Positions 9,643 to 18,629 of a stretch of 64,000 bases of DNA are shown here, in pieces. Within the stretch, counting starts at the first letter, position 1. Each line of letters starts with the position of its first letter. The DNA is from Arthrobacter sp. AL12 (GTDB taxonomy: Bacteria; Actinomycetota; Actinomycetes; Actinomycetales; Micrococcaceae). The stretch covers positions 39,440 through 103,439 of the forward strand of contig NZ_JASBQY010000016.1 in the NCBI RefSeq assembly GCF_029960645.1, written 5' to 3'. The notes under the pieces were generated by a model. That model was not told where the DNA came from and ran no database searches. It worked only from the letters and a program-made list of their open reading frames with translations. Made by a program: the position numbers and the translations under genes.

Positions 9643-11409
9643 TTAGTTGCCCTCCTTGGACGCGCTCTTGGAGGAGCCAGCAAGCTGTTCCTGTCGTTCC
9701 GCGAGGCGTCGTTCTGCAATGGTCATCCGGCGTTCGGCCTCGGCCTTGGCGCCGGTGTTCTTGGCGCGGAGCGCGGCAACAGCAGCCGGCTTGTCCGCGG
9801 GAGTGCGGAACCGGCCCGCGCCCCGGTACAGGGGAACGGCGCCGAGGCTCTTCGGGTCCAGTCCGGAGAGCGGGTGTCCTTCACCGAAGAACTTGGTGCG
9901 GGCCAGCAGCTGCAGCGTCGGGTGGGTGAACATAAAGACCACGATGAGGTCGGCGATGGCTGTCAGCCCGAGCGTGAACGCGAAGCCGCGGACGTTGCCC
10001 ACTGCCACGAAGTACAGCACCAGGGCGGCCAGCAGGTTGACGGCCTTGGACGCCAGGACGGTGCGCTTGGCACGCTTCCAGCCGTTCTCGACCGCGGAGA
10101 CGAGGCCGCGGCCCTCCCGGAGCTCATCGCGGATGCGTTCAAAGTAGACGATGAATGAGTCCGCGGTCTGCCCGATGGCCACGATGATGCCTGCGACGCC
10201 GGCAAGGGACAGCCGGTAGTTCTCGGTCCAGCCCAGGATCCCGATGGCCAGGTACGTCAGAGCGCCGGCCATCACCAGCGAGGCGACGGTGACCAGGCCC
10301 AGTGCCCGGTACTGGATCAGCGAGTAGACCACCACCAGCAGCAGGCCGATCAGGCCGGCGAGCATACCCATCCGGAGCTGCTCGCCACCGAGGGTTGCCG
10401 AAATCTGTTGTTCGCTCTGGATCTCGAAGCTGATCGGCAGTGCGCCGAAGCGGAGCTGGTCGGAGAGGGCCTTCGCGGACTCCTCGGTGAAGCCGCCGGT
10501 GATCTGCGGGCGGCCGTCGGTAATGACGGCGAGGGACCGCGGAGCGGAGATGACCTGGTCGTCGAGGACGATCGCGAACTGGGACTTCGGATCCGAGCCG
10601 CTCTGGCCGCCGCCGGCGGTGTAGAACTGGTACAGCCGGTCGGTGACTTCCTTGAACTTGGCGGTGCCTTCTTCGTTGAACTGGATGTTGACAGCCCACT
10701 CGTTGGTCACGGCTCCCTGGGCACCGCGCTGCAGCTGGAAGGAGGAACCTGCGATGTCGGCGCCCTTGACCTCGACCGGGCCCAGGATGTACTTGATCGC
10801 CGGCGAGTTGGCGGAGGCCGGTTCGCAGGTGACCAGCGGCTTGGCCGGGTCGGAGCGCTCCTGCTTGTCCTGTGCCGGGTTGTCACAGTCGAGCGTCTCG
10901 AACTTCTTGTAAATTTCTGGGGTGATCCAGTTCACGTCGCTGCCGTTGGCGGGCTCGGCGGTGGGCTTGGGCAGCTTGTCGTCCGGGGTCAGTGACTCCG
11001 CGGGGACGGCTGCGCCCGGACCTGCCTGCAGGACGGGCCGGAAGTTCATGTCGGCGGACGCCTGGATCAGCGCGCGGGTTTCCTTGGACGGTGTGCCCGG
11101 CAGGCTGACGACGACGTTGCGTCCGGACTGCGTGCTGATTTCAGCTTCCGCGACGCCCGAGCCGTCCACGCGCTGGCGGATGATCGCCACGGCCTGGTTG
11201 AGTTGGTCTTCGGTGATGTCCGAACCGCCCTCAACCTTGGGCGCCAGGATCATCTGGGTGCCGCCTTCAAGGTCCAGGGCGAGCTTGGGAGCCCAGCTCG
11301 CCTGGCCGGCCATGGTGCCGCCTGCCAGGATGGCGGTCAGGACGGCGAGGATAACACCGAGCCAGACCAGCACCCTGAGGGCTGTGTTTTTGGGGCCAGT
11401 TCGTGCCAT
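9643..11409 (-). CDS. secD: Protein translocase subunit SecD
   Basis: 588 residues: an N-terminal membrane segment, then LALDLEGGTQMILAP (the SecD DLxGG motif), the extracytoplasmic P1 domain containing an unusually long linker (about residues 150-205), and five C-terminal membrane segments with AGIIVAIGQTADSFIVYFER and DELREGRG. A charged Ala-rich tail of about 60 residues after the last membrane helix is typical of actinobacterial SecD. It is co-transcribed with yajC upstream and secF downstream. Confidence 0.95.
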   Translation of the reverse strand: MARTGPKNTALRVLVWLGVILAVLTAILAGGTMAGQASWAPKLALDLEGGTQMILAPKVEGGSDITEDQLNQAVAIIRQRVDGSGVAEAEISTQSGRNVVVSLPGTPSKETRALIQASADMNFRPVLQAGPGAAVPAESLTPDDKLPKPTAEPANGSDVNWITPEIYKKFETLDCDNPAQDKQERSDPAKPLVTCEPASANSPAIKYILGPVEVKGADIAGSSFQLQRGAQGAVTNEWAVNIQFNEEGTAKFKEVTDRLYQFYTAGGGQSGSDPKSQFAIVLDDQVISAPRSLAVITDGRPQITGGFTEESAKALSDQLRFGALPISFEIQSEQQISATLGGEQLRMGMLAGLIGLLLVVVYSLIQYRALGLVTVASLVMAGALTYLAIGILGWTENYRLSLAGVAGIIVAIGQTADSFIVYFERIRDELREGRGLVSAVENGWKRAKRTVLASKAVNLLAALVLYFVAVGNVRGFAFTLGLTAIADLIVVFMFTHPTLQLLARTKFFGEGHPLSGLDPKSLGAVPLYRGAGRFRTPADKPAAVAALRAKNTGAKAEAERRMTIAERRLAERQEQLAGSSKSASKEGN

Positions 11410-11515
11410 TGTCGATCTTTCTTTTATTTACGGAGGTAACCGCCAGGCGGCCCGGTCGGGCCGCTCCGGCGGTGGCCCGCAGCCGTTACTTCGCGGGATA
11501 GCTCAAACAGGCAGA

Positions 11516-11980
11516 CTAGCTGTCTTTCCTGCCTTCGTCGTTGAGGCGGCGCTGGGTTTCTTCCGGCGTCTCGTTGCGCGGGGCATCGTTGACGGGGGCG
11601 GCGCTCTCGGCCTTGTCGATGGTCAGCGAGGAGGCGTCGTCCGGAACGACCGTGGGCTCCCCGGCGGCGACTACCGGCTCGACGATCTTGGTGACGGCCT
11701 GGCGGTGGACCGTGGCGGTGTTGCCCGGGGAGAGTTCCAGCAGGACCTTGTTCTCTTCATCGTCGATCTCGACGATGCGGCCGTACAGGCCGAAGCTGGT
11801 CATGACCTCGACGCCCGGGGCGAACTTCGACTGGAGCTGCGCCTGCTGCTGCTGGGTCTTCTTGTTGCGGCGGAACATCATGAAGACGAAGACGCCGAGC
11901 ATGGCGAACAACAGGATGGTCATGATGTCGATGCCGCCGCCGGCCTGCGGCTGGGTCTGGGCAGAAATAAGTCCGAACAC
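11516..11980 (-). CDS. yajC: Preprotein translocase accessory subunit YajC
   Basis: 154 residues with a single N-terminal membrane helix (ILLFAMLGVFVFMMFRRNKK), then the YajC core with GVEVMTSFGLYGRIVEI and a variable acidic tail. The start is the GTG at 11980. YajC associates with SecDF. It heads the yajC-secD-secF order; a possible -10 (TAGACT, minus strand of 12130-12135) in the 179-bp gap after ruvB would give this operon its own promoter. Confidence 0.9.
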   Translation of the reverse strand: MFGLISAQTQPQAGGGIDIMTILLFAMLGVFVFMMFRRNKKTQQQQAQLQSKFAPGVEVMTSFGLYGRIVEIDDEENKVLLELSPGNTATVHRQAVTKIVEPVVAAGEPTVVPDDASSLTIDKAESAAPVNDAPRNETPEETQRRLNDEGRKDS

Positions 11981-12159
11981 AGGGATTGTTCCGTTCTGTA
12001 CTTGCGTAGCTGGTTTTCCAGCAACGTCCGCTTCGCTCCGGGCTGGCTGGGTGTCTCGCCGAGCCGACGGCGGCCAGGTGCTGGCCGCGCGCGCAGAAAC
12101 AAAGACCCGAACGTGCCGAGCGTCTTTCCAGTCTAAAGGGAAAAGGTTACGAGGCGGTG

Positions 12160-13272
12160 CTATTGACTATTACGGATCCATTCCGGATCGGCGTCCTGGC
12201 CCTGTCCGCCCTGGAGCCCGGGGCTGTCGTCCTCGGCCGGAAAGAGCTCGAGCGGGTTCTGGGCGAAGATTCCGGGCGGCACCGCGAAGCCGAGGTGCGT
12301 CCACGCCGGGGCGAGCGCGATGCGCCCCCGCGGGGTCCGTCCCAGCAGACCCTCGCGGACGAGGTACGGCTCGGCGACGGTTTCCACCGTTTCGGTCTCT
12401 TCGCCCACTGCGATGGCCAAGGTGGACAGGCCCACTGGACCTCCGCCGAATTTGGTGATGAGCGCCTCCAGGACGGCACGGTCGAGCCGGTCCAGTCCGC
12501 GTTTGTCGACCTCATACATGTCCAGGGCCGCGGAGGCGGCACGGGCATCGATCTGCTCGATGCCGTGGACCAGCGCCCAGTCGCGGACCCGGCGCAGGAG
12601 CCTGTTGGCGATGCGGGGCGTGCCGCGGGAGCGGCCGGCGATTTCGCTGAAGCCGGCGGAGTTAACCTTGAGGTCCAGGAGCCCGGCGGAGCGCCGGAGG
12701 ACGAGTTCGAGTTCGGCCACGGAGTAGAACTCGAGATGGCCGGTGAAGCCGAAGCGGTCCCGGAGCGGTCCGGGCAGCAGGCCGGCGCGGGTGGTGGCGC
12801 CCACCAGGGTGAAGGGCGGCAGTTCCAGCGGGATGGCAGTGGCCCCGGCACCCTTGCCGACGACGATGTCGACCCGGAAATCTTCCATTGCCATGTAGAG
12901 CATTTCCTCGGCCGGCCGGGACATCCGGTGGATCTCGTCGAGGAAGAGCACTTCACCTTCGGAAAGCGAGGACAGGATGGCGGCCAGATCGCCGGCGTGC
13001 TGGATGGCAGGACCGCTGCTGATCCGCAGCGGGGCGTTCATCTCGGCCGCGATGATCATGGACAGCGTGGTTTTGCCCAGCCCGGGAGGTCCCGAGAGCA
13101 GGACATGGTCGGCGCTGCGGCCGCGCATGCGCGAGGCCTCAAGGACGAGGGAGAGCTGCCGGCGGACCCGGTGCTGGCCGACGAAGTCGTGCAGGTTCTT
13201 GGGCCTGAGGGCGGCTTCGATGACCCGCTCCTCCGGCTCCTCTCCCCCGGCGACAACCGACGGCTCAGCCAC
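12160..13272 (-). CDS. ruvB: Holliday junction branch-migration ATPase RuvB
   Basis: 370 residues. The AAA+ core carries Walker [12 protein letters not shown], Walker B LFLDEIHR, sensor-1 [12 protein letters not shown] and the [16 protein letters not shown] arginine-finger region, followed by the C-terminal winged-helix domain. RuvB forms the hexameric motor on RuvA-bound junctions. Its GTG start (13272) overlaps the end of ruvA by 8 bp. The C-terminal tail after the winged helix is longer than the common 340-350-residue form. Confidence 0.95.
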   Translation of the reverse strand: MAEPSVVAGGEEPEERVIEAALRPKNLHDFVGQHRVRRQLSLVLEASRMRGRSADHVLLSGPPGLGKTTLSMIIAAEMNAPLRISSGPAIQHAGDLAAILSSLSEGEVLFLDEIHRMSRPAEEMLYMAMEDFRVDIVVGKGAGATAIPLELPPFTLVGATTRAGLLPGPLRDRFGFTGHLEFYSVAELELVLRRSAGLLDLKVNSAGFSEIAGRSRGTPRIANRLLRRVRDWALVHGIEQIDARAASAALDMYEVDKRGLDRLDRAVLEALITKFGGGPVGLSTLAIAVGEETETVETVAEPYLVREGLLGRTPRGRIALAPAWTHLGFAVPPGIFAQNPLELFPAEDDSPGLQGGQGQDADPEWIRNSQ

Positions 13273-13912
13273 GGGCGCCTACCCTGTTCCCGGCGCGGGC
13301 GCCGTCCTGGCCCAGCCAGCGGAGGGTGGCCCGCAGGATCTCGGCCACGTTGCCCTTCTCGGCCAGTTCGGGCGAATCAGCCAGGGATTTGTCAATGCTC
13401 GACGTGGCGTCCTTCTCGGACCAGCCCAGGCTCGTCATCGCGGCGACGACCTGCGGCTTCCAGACCGCTTCGGAGGAGGCCGCCGGAGCCGGGGCACCGG
13501 CAGCGGTACCGAGCGGCACGAGCTTACCGGCCAGCTCCAGCACGATCCGGCCGGCGACCTTGGGGCCGATGCCGGGCACCTTGGTGAATGCCTTCCCGTC
13601 GCCGGAGTGCGCGGCGACGCGGATCGCCTCGGGCTCATGCACGGCCAGGACCGCCAGCGCCAGCCGGGGCCCGACGCCGCTGACGCTGAGCAGGATGTCG
13701 AAGACTTCGCGTTCGTCGTCGCTGCCGAAGCCGAACAGGGTGAGGGAATCCTCGCGGACGATCAGGGAGGTGAAGAGCTTCCCCTCCTCGCCGGTGCGGA
13801 GCCTGCTGAGGGTCTGCGGGGTGGCGTTGACGCTCATGCCGGCGCCGTTGAGGTCGATCACGGCGGAGGACAGGCCGACGTGCGCTACGGTTCCGCGGAG
13901 AAAACTGATCAA
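13265..13912 (-). CDS. ruvA: Holliday junction DNA-binding subunit RuvA
   Basis: 215 residues. The N-terminal OB fold begins [13 protein letters not shown]. The helix-hairpin-helix region includes [16 protein letters not shown] and [20 protein letters not shown], and domain III is at the C-terminus after an Ala-rich linker. The start is a TTG at 13912 with AGGAG 7 nt upstream. It overlaps ruvB, and 106 bp separate it from ruvC upstream, with a degenerate LexA-like site in the gap at 13967-13980. Confidence 0.95.
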   Translation of the reverse strand: MISFLRGTVAHVGLSSAVIDLNGAGMSVNATPQTLSRLRTGEEGKLFTSLIVREDSLTLFGFGSDDEREVFDILLSVSGVGPRLALAVLAVHEPEAIRVAAHSGDGKAFTKVPGIGPKVAGRIVLELAGKLVPLGTAAGAPAPAASSEAVWKPQVVAAMTSLGWSEKDATSSIDKSLADSPELAEKGNVAEILRATLRWLGQDGARAGNRVGARG

Positions 13913-13966
13913 AGCCGGGCTCCTGAAAATTCAGCTGAAATAGAGAACCGGGAACACCCGGCTATC

Positions 13967-13980
13967 CGAACATATCTACG
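13967..13980 (-). promoter_or_regulatory. Degenerate LexA-box-like site between ruvC and ruvA
   Basis: CGAACATATCTACG on the plus strand matches the actinobacterial CGAAC-N4-GTTCG core at 8 of 10 positions. It sits 55 bp upstream of ruvA. SOS control of ruv genes is known in other actinobacteria, but two mismatches make this only a candidate. Confidence 0.25.
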
Positions 13981-14018
13981 AATACCCTATCAAGTGCTGC
14001 GACCGGTCAGTCGGACAT

Positions 14019-14606
14019 TCAGCGTGCACGGCGCGCTTTGGCCTCCGCGTCCGCCCAGGCCCGCTGGGCCGGGGTCAGTGAGAGGCTGCCCGGTCCCGTC
14101 GCGGCTGCGCCCGTGTTGGAAATACCGCTCCCGGCCCGCCAGGCGTGGGTGATGGCCAGCGCGAGGGCGTCGGCGGCGTCGGCCGGCCGGGGCGGGGCGT
14201 CGAGCCGGAGGATCTTGGTCACCAGTTTGGTGACCGCATCCTTGTTGGAGGTGCCGCTGCCGGTGACCGCGGCCTTGACCTCGGACGGGGTGTGCAGGGC
14301 CACCGGGATGCCGCGGCGCGCGGCGGCGGCGATCACCACGCCGGAGGCCTGGGCTACCCCCATCACGGTGCTGACGTTCAGCTGGGAGAAGACGCGTTCG
14401 ACGGCGAGGACGTGCGGTTCGTACCGGTCGAGCCACTCGTCGATGGAGGTGGCAATGACCAGCAGGCGCTGGTCAAGGCTTTCCTCCGGGGAGGTTCCGA
14501 CGACGCCGAAGGCCACCATGGTGGCGCGGCGGTTCTTTTCGACGTCCACGACGCCGATCCCGCAGCGGGTGAGGCCCGGATCGACGCCGAGGACGCGGAG
14601 GGTCAC
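14019..14606 (-). CDS. ruvC: Crossover junction endodeoxyribonuclease RuvC
   Basis: 195 residues of RNase H fold. Catalytic acidic residues are visible in [16 protein letters not shown] near the N-terminus, [16 protein letters not shown] in the middle and [14 protein letters not shown] towards the end. RuvC cleaves Holliday junctions processed by RuvAB. The GTG start at 14606 overlaps the yebC stop (GTGA), implying coupling with the upstream gene. Confidence 0.95.
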   Translation of the reverse strand: MTLRVLGVDPGLTRCGIGVVDVEKNRRATMVAFGVVGTSPEESLDQRLLVIATSIDEWLDRYEPHVLAVERVFSQLNVSTVMGVAQASGVVIAAAARRGIPVALHTPSEVKAAVTGSGTSNKDAVTKLVTKILRLDAPPRPADAADALALAITHAWRAGSGISNTGAAATGPGSLSLTPAQRAWADAEAKARRAR

Positions 14607-15358
14607 TCGGCTTCCAGTGCGGCCTGCACTTCGTCGCTGAGGTCGGCGTTGCTGTAGACGTTCTGGACGTCGTCGAGTTCCTCAAGGGCGTCGACGAGCT
14701 TCAGGAACTTCTTGGCGGCGTCGAGATCCAGCGGGACCTGCATGGACGGGACAAACTCTGCCTCGTCGGTGTCGTACTCCATCCCGGCTTCCTTGAGGGC
14801 ATCGCGGATGGCCTGGAGGTCGGTGGGCTCGGAGTGGATCTCGAAGCTGTCGCCGTTGTCCTTGACTTCCTCGGCGCCGGCGTCGAGGACGGCCATCAGG
14901 ACGTCGTCCTCGGTCAGTCCGTTCTTCGGCAGCGAGACTACGCCCTTGCGGGAGAAGAGGTAGCTGACCGAACCGGGGTCGGCGATGGTGCCGCCGTTGC
15001 GGGAGATGGCGAGCCGGACCTCGGAGGCAGCACGGTTTTTGTTGTCAGTGAGGCATTCGATCAGCAGCGCGGAGCCCTGCGGTCCGCGGCATTCGTACAT
15101 GATCTCGGTGTAGTCCACGACCTCGCCGGTGAGGCCGGCGCCGCGCTTGATGGCGCGGTCGATGTTGTCAGCCGGGACCGAGGTTTTCTTGGCCTTGGTG
15201 ACCGCAAGTTCCAGACCCGGGTTGCCGGCGAGGTCCGGGCCGCCCATGCGTGCGGCAACTTCGATGTTCTTGATCAGCTTGGCGAACGACTTGGCCCGGC
15301 GGCTGTCGAGGATGGCCTTTTTGTGCTTGGTCGTCGCCCATTTGGAGTGGCCTGACAT
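14603..15358 (-). CDS. yebC: YebC/PmpR family DNA-binding regulatory protein
   Basis: 251 residues, full length for the family, beginning [15 protein letters not shown] and containing [20 protein letters not shown] core residues and the acidic C-terminal domain ([14 protein letters not shown]). Family members are described as transcriptional regulators or, for some, ribosome-associated factors acting at polyproline stalls. AGGAG lies upstream of the ATG. The neighbours pdxT (3-bp gap) and ruvC (4-bp overlap) indicate one transcript. Confidence 0.93.
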   Translation of the reverse strand: MSGHSKWATTKHKKAILDSRRAKSFAKLIKNIEVAARMGGPDLAGNPGLELAVTKAKKTSVPADNIDRAIKRGAGLTGEVVDYTEIMYECRGPQGSALLIECLTDNKNRAASEVRLAISRNGGTIADPGSVSYLFSRKGVVSLPKNGLTEDDVLMAVLDAGAEEVKDNGDSFEIHSEPTDLQAIRDALKEAGMEYDTDEAEFVPSMQVPLDLDAAKKFLKLVDALEELDDVQNVYSNADLSDEVQAALEAE

Positions 15359-15361
15359 GCT

Positions 15362-16063
15362 TTACGCTTCTCCTCTGATCATTCGAATAAACAGTTCGTG
15401 CACACGCTTCTCCCCCGTCACTTCCGGGTGGAAGGAGGTGGCCAGCAGCTTGCCGGCACGCACTGCAACAATTCTAGCCGTCCCGGCCAGCGCCTCCGGG
15501 TGGGAGGCCTTGGAAGGCTCCACGGTCGCGAGCACCTCCACGCCGGCGCCGACGCGCTCCACCCAGGGCCCGCGGATGAAGACCGCGTGGACCGGGGCGA
15601 CGCCGGCGGCGGTGGCGCTGAAGTCGAGGCCCTTGAAGTCGAGGTCCGTCTCGAAGGATTCGCGCTGCCGGCCGAAGGCGTTCCGGCGCACCGTGATGTC
15701 CAGCCCGCCGAAGGTCTGCTGGGGGCTGCCGGCGAGGTCCCTGGCGGGGTCGGCGATCTCCTCCGCGAGGAGGATCATCCCGGCGCACGAGCCGTAGACC
15801 GGCAGCCCGTCCCGGATGCGTTGGCGCAGCGGGTCGCGGAGCCCGAAGGCGCGGGAAAGCTTGTCGATCGTGGTCGATTCGCCGCCGGGAATGATGAGGC
15901 CGTCGAGTCCATCGAGTTCGGACGGCCGGCGCACGCCGACGCCCGCGGCGCCGGCCGATTCGACCGCCTGCAGGTGTTCGCGGAAGTCGCCCTGAAGTGC
16001 AAGGACGCCAATCCGCAGCCCTGTTCCCCCCAGGGAAGCGGGCGCAGAAATGGGGTTGGTCAT
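15362..16063 (-). CDS. pdxT: Pyridoxal 5'-phosphate synthase glutaminase subunit PdxT
   Basis: 233 residues of class I glutamine amidotransferase fold. The nucleophile is in [15 protein letters not shown], the His-Glu pair in [18 protein letters not shown], and [10 protein letters not shown] is the glutamine-site loop. It supplies ammonia to PdxS for PLP synthesis. It is separated from pdxS by about 11 kb and therefore cannot be co-transcribed with it. The ATG at 16063 lies 6 nt after a TATGCT -10 element, so the transcript is probably leaderless, heading pdxT-yebC-ruvCAB. Confidence 0.95.
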   Translation of the reverse strand: MTNPISAPASLGGTGLRIGVLALQGDFREHLQAVESAGAAGVGVRRPSELDGLDGLIIPGGESTTIDKLSRAFGLRDPLRQRIRDGLPVYGSCAGMILLAEEIADPARDLAGSPQQTFGGLDITVRRNAFGRQRESFETDLDFKGLDFSATAAGVAPVHAVFIRGPWVERVGAGVEVLATVEPSKASHPEALAGTARIVAVRAGKLLATSFHPEVTGEKRVHELFIRMIRGEA

Positions 16064-16069
16064 CGGACC

Positions 16070-16088
16070 AGCATAGTGTCCCGGACAC
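16070..16088 (-). promoter_or_regulatory. pdxT promoter with adjoining 13-bp palindrome
   Basis: On the minus strand TATGCT (16075-16070) stands 6 nt before the pdxT ATG, the spacing of leaderless actinobacterial promoters. Immediately upstream is the perfect palindrome GTGTCC-C-GGACAC (16076-16088), which lies in the -10/-35 spacer and could be an operator. Confidence 0.4.
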
Positions 16089-16131
16089 GTCGCCTGCCGC
16101 CTCCCGGCGGGCTTCTATGCTGCCGCTGGGA

Positions 16132-16144
16132 TATATTACAAAGC
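16132..16144 (+). promoter_or_regulatory. Leaderless murT promoter -10 element
   Basis: TATATT at 16132-16137 is the best -10 hexamer in the region and stands 7 nt before the murT ATG at 16145, with no Shine-Dalgarno between. A clear -35 is not visible. Confidence 0.45.
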
Positions 16145-17524
16145 ATGTTTTACTTCAGCGTTCCGCTCGGCAAGCTCGTCCGCCGGGTCTCCCGGCTTAG
16201 GGGCGGAGGCTCTGCCCTTCCCGGGCTTGTGGTCGAGAAAATCGACCCCGGCTTCATGCGCAGGACCCTGTCCACGCTGCCGCACGGCGTCGCCGTCGTC
16301 AGCGGCACGAACGGCAAGACGACCACCACGAAGATGGTGGTGGAACTGCTGGAGAGCCAGGGCCTGAAGGTCTTCACCAACCGCACGGGCAGCAACTTCA
16401 CCCGCGGGGTGGCCGCTGCGCTGCTGGGCGAGGTGGACTGGCGGGGACGGCTGCAGGCGGACGTCGCGGTGCTGGAACTGGACGAGGCCCATGCGGTGCA
16501 CTTCGTCAACCAGGTGCCGCCGCGTTACTGCCTGCTGCTCAACGTCCTGCGGGACCAGCTGGACCGCTTCGGCGAGATCGACAAGACGGCGCAGCTGCTG
16601 CAGCACATCGCCTCCAAGACCACCGGCACGGTCGTGCTGAACCGGGAGGACCCGCGGGTCGCGCGAATCGCGGAAGCGCTCCCCGCGGCCGCGCACACCA
16701 CGGGCACCGTCACATCGGGCACGGCAACAACAGGCATGCACACCACGGGCACCGCCGGCGGTCCCGAGGTCCTCTACTTCGGCCTCGATGATTCGCTGCT
16801 GAGCACCTTCCCGAACGACGATGAGATGCGCGCCGCCCCCGGCAGCCCGGTGCCGCCGGCCCCCGCGAAGCCGCACGCCGACGTCGTGCTTCGCCGGGTG
16901 GGTGCGGCGGACGCGGATTTTGAGTACGACGGCGTCACGGCCACCACCGCGATGAAGCTCCGCGGCGTTTACAACATCTTCAACGCCGCGGCCGCGCTGA
17001 CCCTTGCCCGGGCCATTGCGGTGGGTGACTCAGTCCATGGAGAAACGGCCGCCGCGGACAACGAGGGCCTGCTTAAGGCGCTGTCCCAGGTGGCGCCGGC
17101 GTTCGGGCGCGGTGAGAGCCTCGTCGTCGACGGACTGCCGCTGGACCTGGTCCTCGTCAAGAACCCCAGCGGCTTCCGGCTCGGGCTGAAGTCCTTCCCG
17201 GCCGCGGGGTACGCCACGATGATCGCGATCAACGACAACTATGCCGACGGCCGGGACATGTCCTGGCTCTGGGACGTCGAATTCGACACCCTCCGGGAGG
17301 GCGGTGTGGACCAGGTGAGCGGCTCCCGCGCCTATGACATGGCGCTTCGCCTGCAGTACGACGACGTCGCGATCGGCGCGGTGAACACCGAGATAGTGCC
17401 CGCACTGGCGGCCTTCATCAGCGGCGCCAGGGACAAACCGAAGCGGGTCTTCTGCACCTATACAGCGATGCTGGCAATCCGCCGCGAGCTGGCCAAAATC
17501 ACCACAGTGGAGGTGGTCTCATGA
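16145..17524 (+). CDS. murT: Lipid II isoglutaminyl synthase, MurT subunit
   Basis: With GatD it amidates the D-glutamate of lipid II. The 459-residue Mur-ligase-like protein has the ATP loop VVSGTNGKTTTTKM, the central NRTGSNFTRG motif and a C-terminal DUF1727 part with INDNYADGRDMSWLWDV. The open frame extends upstream, but 16145 is chosen because the family's N-terminus begins here and a -10 lies just upstream. Oddities: only two cysteines are present (RYC and VFC), so the Cys4 zinc ribbon known from Firmicute MurT is missing. In its place is an insert including a Thr/Gly-rich tract (HTTGT repeats) encoded by a 17-bp direct repeat. It overlaps gatD by 4 bp. Confidence 0.92.
   Translation: MFYFSVPLGKLVRRVSRLRGGGSALPGLVVEKIDPGFMRRTLSTLPHGVAVVSGTNGKTTTTKMVVELLESQGLKVFTNRTGSNFTRGVAAALLGEVDWRGRLQADVAVLELDEAHAVHFVNQVPPRYCLLLNVLRDQLDRFGEIDKTAQLLQHIASKTTGTVVLNREDPRVARIAEALPAAAHTTGTVTSGTATTGMHTTGTAGGPEVLYFGLDDSLLSTFPNDDEMRAAPGSPVPPAPAKPHADVVLRRVGAADADFEYDGVTATTAMKLRGVYNIFNAAAALTLARAIAVGDSVHGETAAADNEGLLKALSQVAPAFGRGESLVVDGLPLDLVLVKNPSGFRLGLKSFPAAGYATMIAINDNYADGRDMSWLWDVEFDTLREGGVDQVSGSRAYDMALRLQYDDVAIGAVNTEIVPALAAFISGARDKPKRVFCTYTAMLAIRRELAKITTVEVVS
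16693..16754 (+). repeat. 17-bp direct repeat inside murT
   Basis: GCACACCACGGGCACCG occurs at 16693-16709 and again at 16738-16754, 45 bp apart (in frame), encoding the HTTGT tract of MurT. The intervening bases (ACATCGGGCACGG, ACAACAGGC) look like decayed copies. Confidence 0.85.
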
Positions 17525-18336
17525 CCCCCCAGCCCCCCGCCACCGAATCAAGCCCGGCCAGCGGATCCAGGTTCTCGTTCGGGCACGAACTGCCGCCCGA
17601 GGAATCCCCGGTTCCCAGCAAGGGCACCATCCGGGTCCTGCAGCTGTACCCGCGGGACATGAACATTTACGGCGACTGGGGCAACGCCCTGGTGCTGGCC
17701 CAGCGGCTGCGCTGGCACGGATACACCCCGGAGCTGCTCGAGTACAACGTCGGGGACGAATTCCCGTCGGACATTGACCTGATCGTCGGCGGCGGCGGGC
17801 AGGACAGCGGCCAGCTCGTCATCCAGGACGACCTGCTCTCACGCGAGACAGTCCTGAAGGAGCTGGCCAAGGACGGCACCCCGATGCTGGTGATCTGCGG
17901 GCTCTACCAGCTGTTCGGAAAGTTCTTCAAGACCCGGACGGGGTCCGTGATCCCGGGGATCGGCGTCCTGGACGTGGAGACCCTCGGTACCGACCAGCGG
18001 CTGATCGGCAACGTGTCAGTGTCTTCCCCCGAGTTCGGCACCGTCCTGGGGTACGAGAACCACAGCGGCCAGACCACGCTGGGTCCGGGCGTGTCACCGC
18101 TGGGCGCCACGGCCAAGGGCACCGGGAACAACAGCACCGACGGGCAGGAAGGCGCCCGCTACCGGAACATCGTGGCGAGCTACCTCCACGGCTCCCTGCT
18201 GCCGAAGAACCCGGCGCTGGCGGACTTCCTCATCCGGACCGCCGTCGAACGCAAATACGGCAGCTTCTCCCCCGGCACCCCGGACGACTCCTACGCCGTC
18301 CTCGCCCGCGAGCACGCCGCCCGCCGCCCGCGCTGA
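17521..18336 (+). CDS. gatD: Lipid II isoglutaminyl synthase, GatD glutaminase subunit
   Basis: 271 residues of class I glutamine amidotransferase type. The nucleophilic cysteine is in MLVICGLYQLFGKFF, LIVGGGGQDSGQLVIQDDLL is the conserved glycine-rich loop, and a histidine is in ASYLHGSLLPKNP. It produces ammonia for MurT. The ATG overlaps the murT stop (ATGA), so the two are translationally coupled, as in other actinobacteria and Firmicutes. Confidence 0.93.
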   Translation: MTPQPPATESSPASGSRFSFGHELPPEESPVPSKGTIRVLQLYPRDMNIYGDWGNALVLAQRLRWHGYTPELLEYNVGDEFPSDIDLIVGGGGQDSGQLVIQDDLLSRETVLKELAKDGTPMLVICGLYQLFGKFFKTRTGSVIPGIGVLDVETLGTDQRLIGNVSVSSPEFGTVLGYENHSGQTTLGPGVSPLGATAKGTGNNSTDGQEGARYRNIVASYLHGSLLPKNPALADFLIRTAVERKYGSFSPGTPDDSYAVLAREHAARRPR

Positions 18337-18629
18337 GCCGGCGGTCAGTGCGCGATCATTTCGGCCCAGCGCCTCAGCGCCCAGCAACACGTTGCGGGGT
18401 CTGGACGCTTCCCCGGCGCGTAGGGCGCGAGTGGTGAAGAGCCGCCAAGACAGGTAGCCGCTACTCGTGACAGCCTCTCCGGCCCGACCCTAGGCTCGGC
18501 GGACCGGCCGGTGTCGAGGGCTATGGAAGCTGGGGCCAGAGACCACGACCGGATAGTAGTACTGCCGCGTCCTTCTCCTCCGTGGGCGCGGCTCCCACTG
18601 TTAGTCCGATCAGGCCCGGGAGTGTTGTG
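18337..18629 (+). other. Intergenic region before the secreted repeat protein
   Basis: 293 bp without a supported gene. It must hold the promoter of the next gene; TAGTAG/TAGTACT around 18553-18563 is the most AT-rich part. No hairpin terminator of note was seen after gatD. Confidence 0.4.

Noticed and set aside
15398..16144. Long N-terminal extension of murT
   Set aside because: It runs antisense through pdxT; the family N-terminus and a -10 element place the start at 16145.
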